The notes under the pieces were generated by a model. The model saw only the letters and a list, made by a program, of their open reading frames with translations, was not told the origin of the DNA and searched no databases. The translations under genes were made by a program, and so were the position numbers. Shown one piece after another: positions 33,001 to 48,000 of a stretch of DNA of 64,000 nt (the stretch's first letter is position 1; each line of letters opens with the position of its first letter). Source of the stretch: Tubulanus polymorphus (taxonomy: Eukaryota; Nemertea; Palaeonemertea; Tubulaniformes; Tubulanidae); assembly GCF_964204645.1 (NCBI RefSeq), contig NC_134034.1, positions 9,977,414-10,041,413 of the forward strand, given 5' to 3'.

Positions 33001-36000
33001 AACAGAGGGAGATATCTTCCAAAACGGCTGATGATGTTTTGTACTTCATTTTGTTATAATTTTCTTTTACTAAATCTAATGCCTCCTTGTGATTATTGGA
33101 ATTTCGAACTATGCTAAAAACCTTGCGAGGGTACTCAAGGCCAAAATATTGTCACATCAACATATACACACCGCCCAATAACCATATGATGTCTCCTCCA
33201 AAAAAACCTCCAACCAATTTTTAATATCTAGATATACAAAACTTTGTTGCTGCGACGACGAGATTGCCCGCCTCGATATGATATCATCGCACCATTTTAT
33301 TGGTTTTGCGTCTATTTTGTACGCACCAGCTCGTCGCGAGTCTTTTATGAGTATCTCGGAATAAACACGGGATTCGACAATTATCGGTGTACTTATGATC
33401 GTTTGATGGTGCTAGTTAGATCGTGATGTTGGTTCGATACGGTCTAACGAGCTGTCGGTTGTGTTCTACGATTTTCAAGCTGTTGTACGAAATTGACATT
33501 CGTCTAACTAACACACGAACGAGAAAACTAACTTGAACGTTTATTGACACTTTGAAAATAACACATCATATATTGGTTAATATCGTCGACAATAAATACA
33601 ATTATATAATATTAAGGATCAACACAGTTATTTTGGATTCGAATATGTCGATATACAATCGAATTGAATTGGCCGGCAACCAGTCTAACCCCTTTTTATT
33701 GATGACGTAGTGCACATCCTCGAGAAAATATTCATCAAAATTTATCAAAAAAAAGAATAAGAGTCGTGAAATAGAGTTAATTACAAAATCAACGCCAAAA
33801 TACACAATTTCAATTGTTATTTTGAAACGTGAATTCTATGTTTTAGTAAATATCTGGCACTTGACAAAGTTATTGTAGATGCTCCATCTGTAAATAGTTT
33901 TCAAGTCTCGCCTAGACAAATTCTGGAATACCAAACAATGTGAAGTTAGTGTAATCACCGAAACGTACTAAAACAAACCGACTTGATAGCCGGGAAATCC
34001 CCCTAAAACCAACGTTAGCAACCTAGCATCACAGACCTGTGAAACCTGCCATAGGCCATCTTCACCCGTCAAGGGATTCGAACCCACTACGCTAAAGCTG
34101 TTCCCCGAACCCCTTGACCTAACGAGTCGTTGGAGTCGTTACTAGCCGACCAGAATCCGGTCGTACCAATCAGAGCGCTTGTAACAAACCGTCAGTAGAC
34201 TTATGTTGGTTTTCCCGTTAAATTGACCAATCAGCGAACGTTTTACCGAACAAGGAAGTATTTCGCAAATCGATATATGACGTCATGCGCAACAGCGCCA
34301 GTAATGAAATCACGCTTCGTGAGGCCAGGGGGCTGGTGGAAGCGAGTTCGGGAGTGATACCGGACCCCTGGCAAGCGAGGATGGCCATAGACCAGGCCGG
34401 CCTTCGTTATTGGTTGCAATATATACGATACGAATATTGATGACGTTGTACACGTCGACTCGCACACAACCCCAAACGCAAGCTAGGTATCGTTAACGGT
34501 CTTTATATAGGGCGTCAAAAAGAAATCGTGGCTGGCGTCCAATCGCGAAGTGAAGTCGCGTATTCGCTACAGATTTCAACTGTCTGTCACGCCTCTCCTC
34601 CGTACGACGGTCTTTTCGATTCGTTATATCGTCCGTAATCCGTGATGTTTACTTTAATTACACGTCAATTTGTACCGGAAAGACGTTTTGCATTCACAAA
34701 TAAACAATGATTTTTCACGTTCGATCGCTGATACACGACGACAACAGCGAGTTAACAGTAGTACAACGCGCTGAGAAACGTCACAAACAAATTTCAACAA
34801 AACATATTGAACCTGATTCGTTCAATCAAAGAATAATAACTGAATATGTAGTTCTATGATTTGATTCATTGTATCTTTAATAGCTTCAGGAATTCATTAT
34901 AAAGCATTTGCGAAACTGGACCCCTAGTACGCTATAGTTCGTTGGACGCCAAGGAACCACTTTATTTATCACAGAGAGGGGGACGAGGAATGTTGAATCT
35001 TGGAGTAATCATTTGAATAGCGCGAGCGACCTCCATTCAAATGATCACTCCAAGGTTGAATCAAGCTTTCAATGAGCATTCGTTTCACATTACTATTATG
35101 CATAAACATAGCCCATCCCTGGCCTTTCATCTGAAAACCATACCCCGGTATGGCGGCATATCCGTTCGGAAGAAAAGCATCACTTCGATCAGCAACAATC
35201 AATTTTTTAAATATCTCGTAATCAACAAAAAGCGCTAAAGAAGCGACGATTCGCACGAGCAGACGGGAAGCGAACAGAGGTGGCAGCACATGACGGGAGG
35301 CCGCCGTACGGGGATTCTGCGGGTTCGATGATCCGTATATGCTATTTAGTAATTTGATGAGGTCTATTTTGCTCATCGAACCGACATCTATTCGCATTTG
35401 ATATCTATTCATATTATTCATGGGTTCACGCGATATTTCAATAATCGCCTGTCAAAAACTATTTTTCTTTACTCGAGATTGAAGCTCTTTTGGCCCCCTG
35501 AAAAGACGAGTTATTTCGTCACATCACTTCTGCAAGCCGCGCCATGCATATATAGCCGAATGAAACTGCAATGAAAATTATACACCTGAATTTGAAAATC
35601 AGTTGCCGTTAGCAACGTACGTAACGATTGCCTATACGGTGATTAAGGGTGTGGAGTTTCCGGTATAGTTCTCTTTTTTACGTGTTCGATGTATCTGAGC
35701 TAAAGTGTCTTTACACATCTAAAAATATATACATATACGCGACGCGATGAAATAAAATGGTTTCCTGATAATCGGAGAGAATACTAAATGACTGTTTGTT
35801 TGTATATATACATATGTACTTAGAGACGGCCGCGTAACTCCCCAGGGATCTGTTTGAATATTAATGAGATGATTAAATATGGAATAATTAATCTAGTCTC
35901 GGGGGAATCTTACAGAATGCTCTCATTGGTAGTCGGTGTATCTACTGTTTACTATCAACGGCGGTATTACAATGATTAGCGTCTGGTGCGGGTGCTTGTA

Positions 36001-39000
36001 AAATACCCTCAAATACGCAGCTCCACAAAGTCTCGTCGGCCTTGTAAATACCCCCAATATACGGACCCAGAGGGTCTTGTGGGTCTTGTAAAATACCCCT
36101 AAAATACGCAGCTCCACAAGGTCTTGCGGGGCTTGTGAAATACCCCCAATATGCGGATCCAGAGGGTCTTGTGGGCCTTATGAAATACCTTCAATTATGC
36201 GGATCCAGAGGTCTTGTGGGCCTTGTAAAATACCTTCAAACTGAGTTACCCTTATATATTATACAATATACAGCCAAAGGCTAATGAATATAGTGGGTTG
36301 CTGAATGAACTCTTAGTTCTTTACTGCCTTATCATTATATGAAATCTAATAAACTCCTCTTGCATGATTGATAGGATAAGGGCAGATTTTCTACTTGGAA
36401 ATGACGTGAAATGCATCTGACCCATCTACGAATTCCAAAAAGTGACATATCTCATAATATGCCTTTTCGGAGACGAAGAATGCCCTTATATAACATATTA
36501 TAGTAGGATAATGATATGCATTTCATAAAAAATGTGTTACTCAAAAGTTGGTCGAGGATCCACCGTATGCTTCGATGAATCTAAGTGCTCCCCGGACGCT
36601 TTCTCATTTAAGTTGTGCCGAATTCGTAAATTTGAAAATCAACCTCTCAGAAAATTTTGACTCCCGTTATCTTATTATTTTTCAAAATATCCTCATTTTC
36701 CTCGCCGTTTCCACTCTCACATTCTGTGTCATCATCAGCTCTGCTCAATCCGAAGATAACCGTTCCTTCCCTACACAACATAGCGAAAAGAAATATATGA
36801 ATAATTCATAAACTGTGTATGTCGTATGTTTAGCAGTCTCACAGCGTGTAGAAAATACCCACTCGCGGTGTGAAACAAATCCGCAAAATAAGCTTTGTTC
36901 CGAAATCAATCGTCGAAGACATTGATAGCAGAATAGAAACAAAAATAAGCTGATAAATCTTTTTGTCAATAATGCACGTATAGAAGATGCTAAGTAAATG
37001 CACCTTCTTTCAACGTCTCCAGGGCAACTGCCAATAAGTAGTACCTTATCTCAGTCTTATGCCTCAAGGGCACGCGGAGCATGCGCTTTTTCCAATGCCA
37101 ACAATGAGCTTATTAATAATAGAAAAAAATAATTTGTAGAAACATTCGAACTGAAACATTTGTGAAACAAGAGCTGTTATCAAATCACTATTGTGGGGTT
37201 CTTTCATGCTATTTCTCCTTTCCTCAAGTGCCTGGAAACTGAACTGCAAAATGCACTGATATATCAAAATGTCGCAGAACCCTGTTTCGGCTTCACGCTT
37301 GGTGTATACGTCGATATACGTACTTGCCCTTTTCATTTCTTCGCGCCGCTGACAACGTCTGTCGCTGGAACCACTCCTGAACTTTTGCTTTAGAGATGAA
37401 CTTCATTACCCTCGACTCGTTAAGCTTGAATTCAATTCAATCGCTATTAGAAGTAATTGACGATGTATCGACCAAATGGAGCCGATCGCAACGAGAAGTC
37501 AACGAATCTCCGTTGAGATTTGAACCCGGCGCTCGAGTCCGCCAATTTCTATTTACATAAATGAGTTTGGCGTGCTCCCCCCACGGCCGCACGCGACCGC
37601 AGTCCGTCATCGAGACAAACTTTCAATCAGAAAGTTATATCTGTTTATACTTAAAAGTGCATTGATGTCGATATGAGAAGTCTTGTTGCTTAAGTCGAGA
37701 GCGGTGGCTGTTGTGATAAACTAAGTGGAAGGAGAGGAAAGGGGGATGAGAAGAAGGAGAAAGACACAGAGAAAGGATAGATGAGCAAATGGGAGAAAGT
37801 GGAGGAGAAATAATAAAAAGTGAGAAAGTGGAGGAGAAATAATAAAAAGTGAGAAAGTGGAGGAAAAGATAATAAAAAGTGAGAAAGTGGAGGAGAAATA
37901 ATAAAAGGTAGAAAGTGGAGGAGAAAATGCAGAAAGGGAGGAAAAGGAAATTGAGGAAAAGGGGGTAAGGCGAAAAGGAGAAATGGTGAAGAGACAAGGA
38001 ATAAGGAAGAAAGGTGGAGGGAGAAAGAGGGAGGTATAGTTGGAGTCAGTCACGTTTAAGGTGCCGTCGGCGACGTGTCTAAATACACCACGTTTTCAAC
38101 ACTTCAAAGTGTTTCTACAAATTGAATTATACATCAACCGCGCGCAACACATTCTGTCACCGGTAGAAAAAATACCTTCGCTCTAAAAACAGAAAAAGAA
38201 ACGTTTTTGATGTTTATTTTTCTAACTCTCGATTGGATTGAATATTTTACTCAAGATTCATCAGCAATCAGTTCGAGATTTGTTTTTCGAGTTTGATTAT
38301 CTAAGTGGTTTAATTCAATTCTGCCCTGGGACTGCAGTTGCTCAAAAGACGGTTTAACCAGTGGATATAGTGATAATTAAAAGTTCGTAAGGCATTTATC
38401 CGCCTGTTATGTATAACTGCCCTTGAGCAACTGGCCCCTGGAGTTTAGGGCAATTCATTTTTCTTCGTCTTGTTTCTTTGGTTCGTGTGGGCGGTCAATC
38501 AGTTTCACAAAGTTGGTCTTGAATACTTTGTAATTCGGATTTCTCAAATCGCTCTGCCATAGTTGCAGAGGTGGATCCGAGGGAAGGGTGCAGGGGTGTG
38601 CACCACCTCCCCGAAAAGTTTCCCTGAAATTTAACAGCAAAATGAAATATGTAAAACTTATACCTGAACATGTTCAAAGCTTCTTTCTGTATTTTCAAGA
38701 TTGAGTTTATTTTCGCCGATTAGCTCTCCTTCTGGTTGCCCTTTTAATATTGTGATAATGATATGCCTTAATTTAGGTGTGCACCCCTCCCCGATCGGCC
38801 CCTCGCTGGATTTTCAATTTTCGCGAGATTTCAATTTTTTGAGAGCGGTGAATAATAATGATCGATACCGTAGCTCACAGTGACAGTGAACGAGGGAGTT
38901 CCGGTTCCGGGCTGCAGCGGGGAACGCGTGGTGCTGAATGTAAATTACAACAGACGTTTGATTAGAGCGCGAGTATGGCGGGGGAGTGGGGAGGCGAGGG

Positions 39001-42000
39001 ACAATTCATGTGTTCGTTATTGACGGTATTCAAAGTGTGAATAGTTTGGTAAATTCAAATGTTCAAGCACAGAATTTAAATGAGCATTTACCGATTGAAA
39101 CAGAAGCCGCCGCTGCTCGAGTGAGATTAAGACTGTATACCTCATAGTGTGACATGTTAATGTCGGTATCAATCTTAAGCTCCGAACCGCCGCCCTTTCG
39201 GTAATTCATCATTGTTAAGTGTCTCCACGATAATCTCATGAAACAGCACTGATAAAATGTCTAATGTCGCGGGTTTGTAGTTCATTTTTTGATTAGAAAT
39301 GTCTCGTGTGTAGTACTGAACACATGTGAAGTGTGGACGATCAGTATTTGAAATTGTGCTGACAAAATGTCTAATGTCTGGTGGTTGTAGTTCATTTTCT
39401 ATTAGAAATATCTCAGGTGAAGTACTGAACACATGCGAAGTGTGGACGATCAGTATATGAGAGTGAGCTGATAAAATGTCTAATGTGTGGTGTTTGTAGT
39501 TCATTTTCAATTAAATATATCTCAGGTGAAGTACTGAACACATGCGAAGTGCGGACGATCAGTATTTTAGAGTGAGCTGATAAAATGTCTAATGTGTGGT
39601 GTTTTTAGTTCGCATTCAATTAAAGATGTCTCCGCTGAAGTCACGTGAAACGTAGGTTCCGGAATTCCGTTGAAACGATCAGGTTGTGAAAGAGTGCTGA
39701 AAAAGTATCTAATGTCTAATGTTTGTAGGTGAAGCACTAGCACATCTTAAGTGCGGACGATCAGTTTCTGAAATGGTGTCTGTAGTTCACGTACAGCTAG
39801 AAATATCTCCGGCGAAGTGGTGAACGATCAAAAATCGAAAGAAATGAGACTGTACGTGTCAATTAATATTTGTTTGCGTGTCGTCTACGCATGTAAAACG
39901 ATCTAAAACATATTTGTTCGGGAAAACTTCGAACGAAAACGGGGTTTGCCGCGGCAAAACTGAAAATCACACGCAGAGAAAATTGCCATCACAAAAATGG
40001 GGTTTGTCGCGGCAAAACGTTATATCACACGCAGAGAAAATTGCCATCACAAAAATGGGGTTTGTCGCGGCAAAACGTTATATCACACGCAGAGAAAATT
40101 GCCATCACAAAAACGGGGTTTGCCGCGGCAAAACGTTATATCACACGCAGAGAAAATTGTCATCTGGGTCGAGGCTTTATCGAGAGTCGTGCATGACTTT
40201 CAATGACCAAATAAAGCGCTGACCACACAGAGATAAAATGCAATAACGTTCCGGTGTTGGCATAGCAACTGCTGATTCTGTACCCGAATATACATCTTCA
40301 ACTATATCGATTCCTGTCTAAAAACCTGTAACGAGTTTTCAATATACACTTTCATTTTCTGGATGACAAATTCTCTCTGTCTTGTTGTCAATTAGTTATG
40401 GTTGATTCTACGAATTGAAAGCGTGATGAGCCGTTGCGTTTGACGGCGATTTCATCGGAATCGATCTTTTGATCTTAAAATAGGAACGATTGGATCTAGA
40501 AAAATCGGAAGGTCGCCGTCGGGGTCCTGAAGAAAAGAAAAGGCCGTTAGCGGATCAAGCAGCCATGTTAATGGACACAATAGCGGGGTCCCTCTATCTA
40601 GGGTAGGACATCTTTGAAGACATAAATCCGAAATGATGTAATTTCAAAGATGTTCAGTGCCAAATTTGTAGGTTTTCACGCAATCCCTGCGATTCGATTG
40701 ATATTCGATTTAGTTGTTTTTTCTGAGCGTCACTCTGTGTCACGTGCGTTCACGAGAAACGAGAAACATGATTTGGGGTAAAAATGTTTCCGAGGCCAAG
40801 CACGTTTTGTTGCCACGTTTCTGCGTTTCGTAATTCCGGTCTTTTTCTTCCGTGTCGTGTGTATTGGGCTTCCTGTAGTCGCTTGACTTAATCGACCGTT
40901 CGCAAACACGGAAGCAGAAAAACACAAACATATTTCCGATCGTTTCCGTGTCTCTCGCGCGTATACGAGAAACATGGATTCGAGAAACAATGTTTCCGAG
41001 TGTTTATGTGTTTCCCCGAACCCACCGCGCACCTGCCAGGAACGAAACAAGTACAAGCACCAGTCAACGACGATATACAAATCGATTTAGAACGTAATTT
41101 CAGTTGTGATTAAACCCGTTCGCTCTCGACGGATAGACTTCCAGTTTATGATAACGTCTTAAATCTGGTAATGATATTTCTAGTATGTGATGATCACGTA
41201 GACGCACCACCCACGGTTCGCCGGTATCTCGTCTCGCATATACACCCGAGATCGAATTTCTCGACGTACAAATCCGATATGATATATATCAGATAACCGA
41301 GCCGTGGTGTAACTGATGCTGTAGCCTTCGCGGCGAGCAGCTGCAAGAACGACCAATATAACCGTGCTTTATTACAATCATCATTATTATGGAGGAAGGG
41401 CACATTGAATATCCTATTTCAGGCAATTTTTTCATCAATCGTTGAACATTTCTATTTGAACTGCTTTTTGTACAATATGTATTACTGCCTCCAGTAAGAG
41501 AGTCATCAGTGTTCTCCAAATGCTGGAATTATAAAAAGGGGCTGCACTCATTGTTCAGTGTATGACATCGTGGCTGTTGAAGTAGTAATCCCCCCCCCCC
41601 AAAAATACAGAAACTTAACTTAAATTTGGTATAATATCTTCTATTTCTGGTAGGGGCAGCAGATATTTTAAAAGGGGTGGCTGATTTTCAGAGGGGTGGA
41701 TGTAAAAATCATAGGGGTGGCCGCCCTTCTAAAACCTGTTGTGGGAGAACACAAAAACGATTTAATTGAATCGGCTGCAAATGGCATGCGACGTTCGCAG
41801 CCGTGCCAAGGGCTATTTATGCATAAGTTGTTTCAGGTGATTTATCCTCGGTAAAATGATTAGAAATCCATTAAAGAAAAAAAATTCATCTTTCATTGAA
41901 ATATATATATCATGTTTCCCTTTAATATGTCGAACGTTTTGGGGTAAACATATACATTAAATGCCTTCTCAAGATACGTCACAACCGAGAGATTTAACCG

Positions 42001-45000
42001 TTAAAGAGTAACCAGTGATCGGTGTTGACCAAGTGACAATTGAAAGTCCATGATAGCCACAGTATTCACCTGAACGTATCTTACTAACAACTTTTGAGCT
42101 GGATTCACAGATTTTGTCAAGAATTCTAATATTTTCCTCAGAGTTAAACAATTGAAAATGCACTAATTTCAACTCATCAGACTTAACTTGCAACTGTGGA
42201 ACGGCGTATATTTGCCCGAGGCCCGGAGACACTTAGTTGAAATTCATTGCGATATCGTAGCAATGTAAGTCCCTGAGCCAATCCAGGTTAAAGCCGCGTC
42301 ATGATCGGGGACAGAACTCCAATTATCTGTAACGAGATGTCGACTGAACACGCACCTGCAACAATCCCCTGCTGGGTTTCTAGGAAATTCGCTAAGATTG
42401 CTGGGAGTGCGCGCGCGTGCGTGTCATGGCCGCCACTTGGAGCGCGAAGCAAATTTTTTTGCTTTGTTGATAAAGGCAGTTTTTCATCCTTTACTCTATT
42501 TGCGTATAATATCCACAATGCTTTCTTCTTTCTTTCAGAATCTCTTTCAGTCGCCTCTCTATCGCTCTGTATTCTATCTACCTTTTTCTATCGTTTGTTT
42601 GCTAAGAAAACATGTCTTATTTTCAGGGTGTTGAAGGAAAGGTCATCGCGAATACGACACTGATATTGTTCACCCACTATTTTCCATTTCTTCTTATCCT
42701 TTCTCGCTTGACTAGTTTTCGTTTATTTTCTATTACGAAGGTTTTTACATCATAGCAATCAAATCACCAAAAATGAAAACAATTTTGATGCTTTTGATTC
42801 TCCAAGAATGATCTCAATGGATTTAACTACCTTCACTGAACCCTGGGCCAAGTTGCACACTTGTGACTTAAGTCTAAAAGCGGTCTTAAATCTGAGGACT
42901 AGTCTTAAGTTGTTAGATTGCCTATATAGAACTATGGTCTTAGATCTGAGCCATCAACTGTGCAACTGGCCCCTGTGATAAAAAAAAAAAATTTCCGATT
43001 AATTTATTTCTTATGTACTTACTTGCTCTCCCGGCCGCAGCGACCGTCCTATAACTTTGTCATAAACGACGTACGGGATTTTAAAGACCTTCCTCTGCTC
43101 CACATGACGACCGAGCTAGAGGTTAGTAAAGGTACTGAGCCAATGATGTTAGTATGAACCAGTCCGACTTTTAGTGTTTAGTGTGCGGAAACCAGTCAAA
43201 CTGTCGTCTGGTGGAAGCCAGTTGATGTTAGAGTGTGAAAACATGGACACCGTTTATATTTATTGATGTATAGTTCGATATAGATGCATATTACTACGTG
43301 TATAATTGTTTCACTTATCACATTCAGAATAGGTGTATTAGTTATTTTTTGCGTGGGGTTCATTCATTCATTACGTACGCATGAAATTTGAATTTTTCAA
43401 CCCCAACCGCCATCCCCAATCCCACCCTGTACGAAAAATCGGCAATTTTTCATATACGTTAAGCATTACAGTACGCAATATTGCGTACGTAATAAATGAA
43501 AGACCCCGTGTGCACATAGGAGTGTGCGAGGATGTATTTGAAAAAAGAAATTTTCAAGTATACTCTTTGAGTTTGCTGCTAAGTCGGAATATACTAGTTT
43601 CCTTAGTTAAAGCTAGTGTTTGAGGCTCGATAGCTAAATTGGATTGAACCTCACCGGCAAAATCCCACTTTAAACGTTATCTGTATTGTATATACGTATG
43701 TATTCTATCTTTTTTTCGTAAAATAAACCATTACCCCCGACTTGACTTCAATAGGTGTGGTGATATTGTAATGAAGCTTTTAGGGCCAAATTTCGGAAAG
43801 AATCGCCTCCGAATCCGAGTAACTTACTACGAAAACCTCGAAATTCTTTTTTTCTCACACGAATATGTCGCAATCACTCCCCCGTGCATATATCCACGTG
43901 GGACTTAGCAAATTACAGACATAACTAGGGAAATCGATAGTTATTTTGATGTTAGCGTGAATTCAGTTATTATATATTACACGTGTAGATTGTTATGTTT
44001 AAATGAAATGTATATTAATCGTAGTTAAAGTCAGATCTTTTGACTTGAAGAGGGATAACTGAGTCGGATGATTCAGTAGACTCCGCTCAAGTCTGATCTG
44101 TTGACTTGAGAGTGATATCTGAGTTGGATGATACAGTAGACTCCGCTCAAGTCAGATCATTTGACTTGTCAGTGATGTCTGAATTGGATGATACAGTAGA
44201 CTCCGCTCAAGTCAGATCTTTTGACTTGAGAGTGATATCTGAGTTTGATGATACAGTAGACTCCGCTCAAGTCAGATCATTTGACTTGTCAGTGATGTCT
44301 GAATTGGATGATACAGTAGACTCCGCTCAAGTCAGATCTTTTGACTTGAGAGTGATATCTGAGTTGGATGGTACAGTAGACTCTGTTCAAGTCTGATCTT
44401 TTGACTTGAGAGCGATATCTGAGTTGGATGGCACAGTAGACTCCGCTCAAGTCAGGATCTTTTGACTTGAGAGTGATATCTGAGTTGGATGATACAGTAG
44501 ACTCCGCTCAAGTCAGGATCTTTTGACTTGAGAGCGATATCTGAGTTTGATGATACAGTCGACTCCGCTCAAGTCAGGATCTTTTGACTTGAGAGTGATA
44601 TCTGAGTTGGATGATACAGTAGACTCCGCTCAAGTCTGATCTTTTGACTTGAGAGTGATATCTGAGTTGGATGGTACAGTAGACTCCGCTCAAGTCTGAT
44701 CTTTTGACTTGAGAGTGATATCTGAGTTGGATGATACAGTAGACTCCGCTCAAGTCTGATCTTTTGACTTGAGAGTGATATCTGAGTTGGATGGTACAGT
44801 AGACTACGCTCAAGTCGGATCTTTTGACTTGAGAGTGAGATCTGAGTTGGATGGTACAGTAGACTCCGCTCAAGTCGGATCTTTTGACTTGAGAGTGATA
44901 TCTGAGTTTGATGATACAGTCGACTCCGCTCAAGTCTGATCTGTTGACTCGAGAGTGATATCTGAGTTGGATGGTACAGTAGACTCCGCTCAAGTCAGGA

Positions 45001-48000
45001 TCTTTTGACTTGACAGTGATATCTGAGTTGGATGATACAGTAGACTCCGCTCAAGTCTGATCTTTTGACTTGAGGGTGATATCTGAGTTTGATGATACAG
45101 TAGACTCCGCTCAAGTCTGATCTTTTGACTTGACAGTGATATCTGAATTGGATAATACTGTAGACTCATCTCAAGTTGGATCTTTTAAGCATTACCTGAC
45201 TTGGCGCCAGCCTACTGTATTTGGAATTTTTTTGTTTTTAGTTGGTTGTACCACCGATTGAGCAACATTTAGATTGCGGGATCATTCATTTATAGCGCAT
45301 TAAATCACGAAATTAAGGATATCGACGTACGTAAGATAACCTCAATTTACCCGCACAGTTCCGCGTACGTGACCCTCCATCCTCGCATTGATGTGAACGT
45401 GATATAAAATGAATGATCTCCGTGTAGAAGCACTTCTATAAAACCGAAATATTTCACCAACAGTCACGCACACGACCGATTGTCGATGGTGTTTTTATTT
45501 GATGTATTTAAACTAAATGTTTGGAGAAAAATTGTCGACGATGTTTCCATGCGATCGTCACGCATCTGCGTCTCCAGTCGCCGTGTACACGATGAACGCG
45601 TACTAGTAAAACACATTTCACGCTGCCGGGAGTGGTTTAATATTTCATTTGATGTCGTTTCGTGTAGACTTTGCTCTTTGAATGTCACCTCGAATTAGAA
45701 TTAATGATTCGAAACGAAGATCGTCTGCGGTACGAAGATTAATACTTCATTTTGCGCGCGCCTTGAGGCAGGTGAAGGTCGGCCTTACGACTGTGACTCG
45801 TTGCGACGAACTTGCCGCAGTCGGCCTATACCGGCCCAAAGCCGACCTTCACCCGGCTTAAAGGTCAGTGGAGGCCGGTCTCCACTCTAGACCTGTCTTT
45901 AAATGTGTTTAACCTTCTTTAAATCTACCATGCAGGAACTTAAATTCTGTAAATGCTACTGAACATTTCTGGGCCTCTAAAATGTTCAGATCTTTCGGTT
46001 ATGATTTTTTTAAACCTATGATTCATGACGATTCTGGAGGCACTGTGGTCGGTGTATGAAAATACATTGGCTCCGCGTATTATTACCCCTTCACCCTGGC
46101 GAAAGTGAACTTTTGATCAAGTTAGCTCTTTCGAAAATCGATTGATTGCTTACGAGACAGCACTGGCCGTATAATTTGAAATCCTAACTAAGAATTATGA
46201 TTGGAGTCTGAAACATTTCTTTGAGCAAGTAGTTTATTTCAACATTTCTTCTTAATCCCAAAAGTCACGTACAATATACATGATAAATAACAAGGAGCCG
46301 TGTAACCTGCATCTTCACCCGTCAAGGGATTCGAACCCACTACGCTAAAGCTGTTCCCCGAACCCCTTGACCTCACGAGTCGTTGGAGTCGTTACTAGCC
46401 GACCAGAATCCGGTCGTACCAATCACAGCGCTTGTAACAAACCGTCAGTAGACTTCTGTTGGTTTTCCCGTTAAATTAACCAATCAGCGAACGTTTTACC
46501 GAACAAGGAAGTATTTCGCAAATCGATATATGACGTCACGCGCAACAGCGCCAGTAATGAAATCACGCTTCGTGAGGCCAGGGGGCTGGTGGAAGCGAGT
46601 TCGGGAGTGATACCGGACCCCTGGCAAGCGAGGATGTGTAACCTGGTGTAGAAAAAATGCAACGAGTCGAATGGTACTTTATTAGATTAAGTAGTATTTT
46701 TTAAGCACGAGCTTTCGCTGCCAACGCGTAGTAACTTTATCAGGTGCACGAGTGATGGAGCGACAATACGCCATAGTAGCGAAAGCTCGTGCGTCAAATG
46801 AGTCAACCTTTGAAGTACTGTGTTGTGTGTATTTAAACTGAACAAACGAGCGTTCCCTCTGAGTCTCTCCTGAGACCAAACCACTCTCCGTCCGGTCCCT
46901 TATTACACTAATTAACTACTAATCAATAGTATCGATTAGCCCCTCGAAGACAGACGTGCTTTATCAAGTGCGCGGATGATTGGGACTTGGGTAAATATTC
47001 GTAGTATCGATTATCGATTATTCGCTCGTCTGCCCCTTGCGGCCATGCGGTGGATCACGTGACCCAAGTACGAGACTATTATATGTGTCTTACCGATATT
47101 TAATGTGTATAGAGATTCATCGCGTTGGCCTACCTGATTGAAATTACTTGCGCTTCTGAAATCTTACGGAGCCGCGCTGGAAATTGATTTGATTACTGTC
47201 GTTGCCGCAACGGTTATTGAATTAAAATTATGTTCTCCTTACCGTGATTTAATCAAACCAAAACAGTTCACTTCAACGCGGAACTACCTTTTCGACCACC
47301 AGATGGCGTGACTAGCATTTAGTGTTAGTCTTAATGTTTTCCTCCACACATATATATATATATATATCTATACCATGATATTTTCCTCATATCATATCAT
47401 AGAAATGGTTGGAGTTTGATAAATATTCGTATTCGAGTTGTCCCTCTGTATAACTCTCGTTTCAATTTCAAAATTTTATCAATTAATCAATCAATTAATC
47501 ATTAAATCATTAAACCGCCGAATCCAAATATATACATTATCGAACGAATTGATTTACAGATAGTAAATTGATTCCGTTGAAGTTTAGGTTTAGGTTTAGG
47601 TTTAGGTTTATTTATTTCTCTCTAACCAAACATTGGTACATAGAGGTTACAAGAATTTGTACAATAAAATTTATAATTTACAAAACTTAAAAACAAGAAA
47701 ACAGAGATACACATAGAATAGAAGTCCCAGTGACTACTAGCGACACCTGGTGGAGCCTCACCTGCCACAGTAGAATTCTAGGTTCTCATTGATGTATCGG
47801 ATGCACGTAGGATATCATGTAATCGTCAGTTCCACAGCGAGGGGAGTAAGGGGGCGGGGGGGGGGGGGGGTAGGGCGGAGGGAATTGAGATAACATACAA
47901 TGCTAGTTGTTATAGCTCTCTCTTCGATCAGTAGCCGATAGAGCACGTCGTACGCCGGAAGTAACGATAATGAACCGGAAGTGCCGAGTTTCACCTGGTA

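Noticed and set aside
37635-38053. Two long Ser/Phe/Leu-rich minus-strand frames
   Set aside because: They are the complement of a purine-rich tandem repeat, so composition keeps them open.
39878-40222. 114-codon frame through GGGGTTTG repeats
   Set aside because: The 58-bp unit shifts frame every copy, and alternate frames are equally open.
44106-44993. Repeat proteins of 20-residue units on either strand
   Set aside because: The 60-bp array keeps frames open by chance of length; 61-bp units disrupt them and no start or splice context is seen.
45480-45698. Overlapping antisense frames of 72-74 codons
   Set aside because: Mirror frames on both strands without domain, signal peptide or splice evidence.
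47600-47632. Telomere-like TTTAGG run
   Set aside because: Only about four copies, interstitial and not the TTAGGG repeat; no other chromosome-end features.
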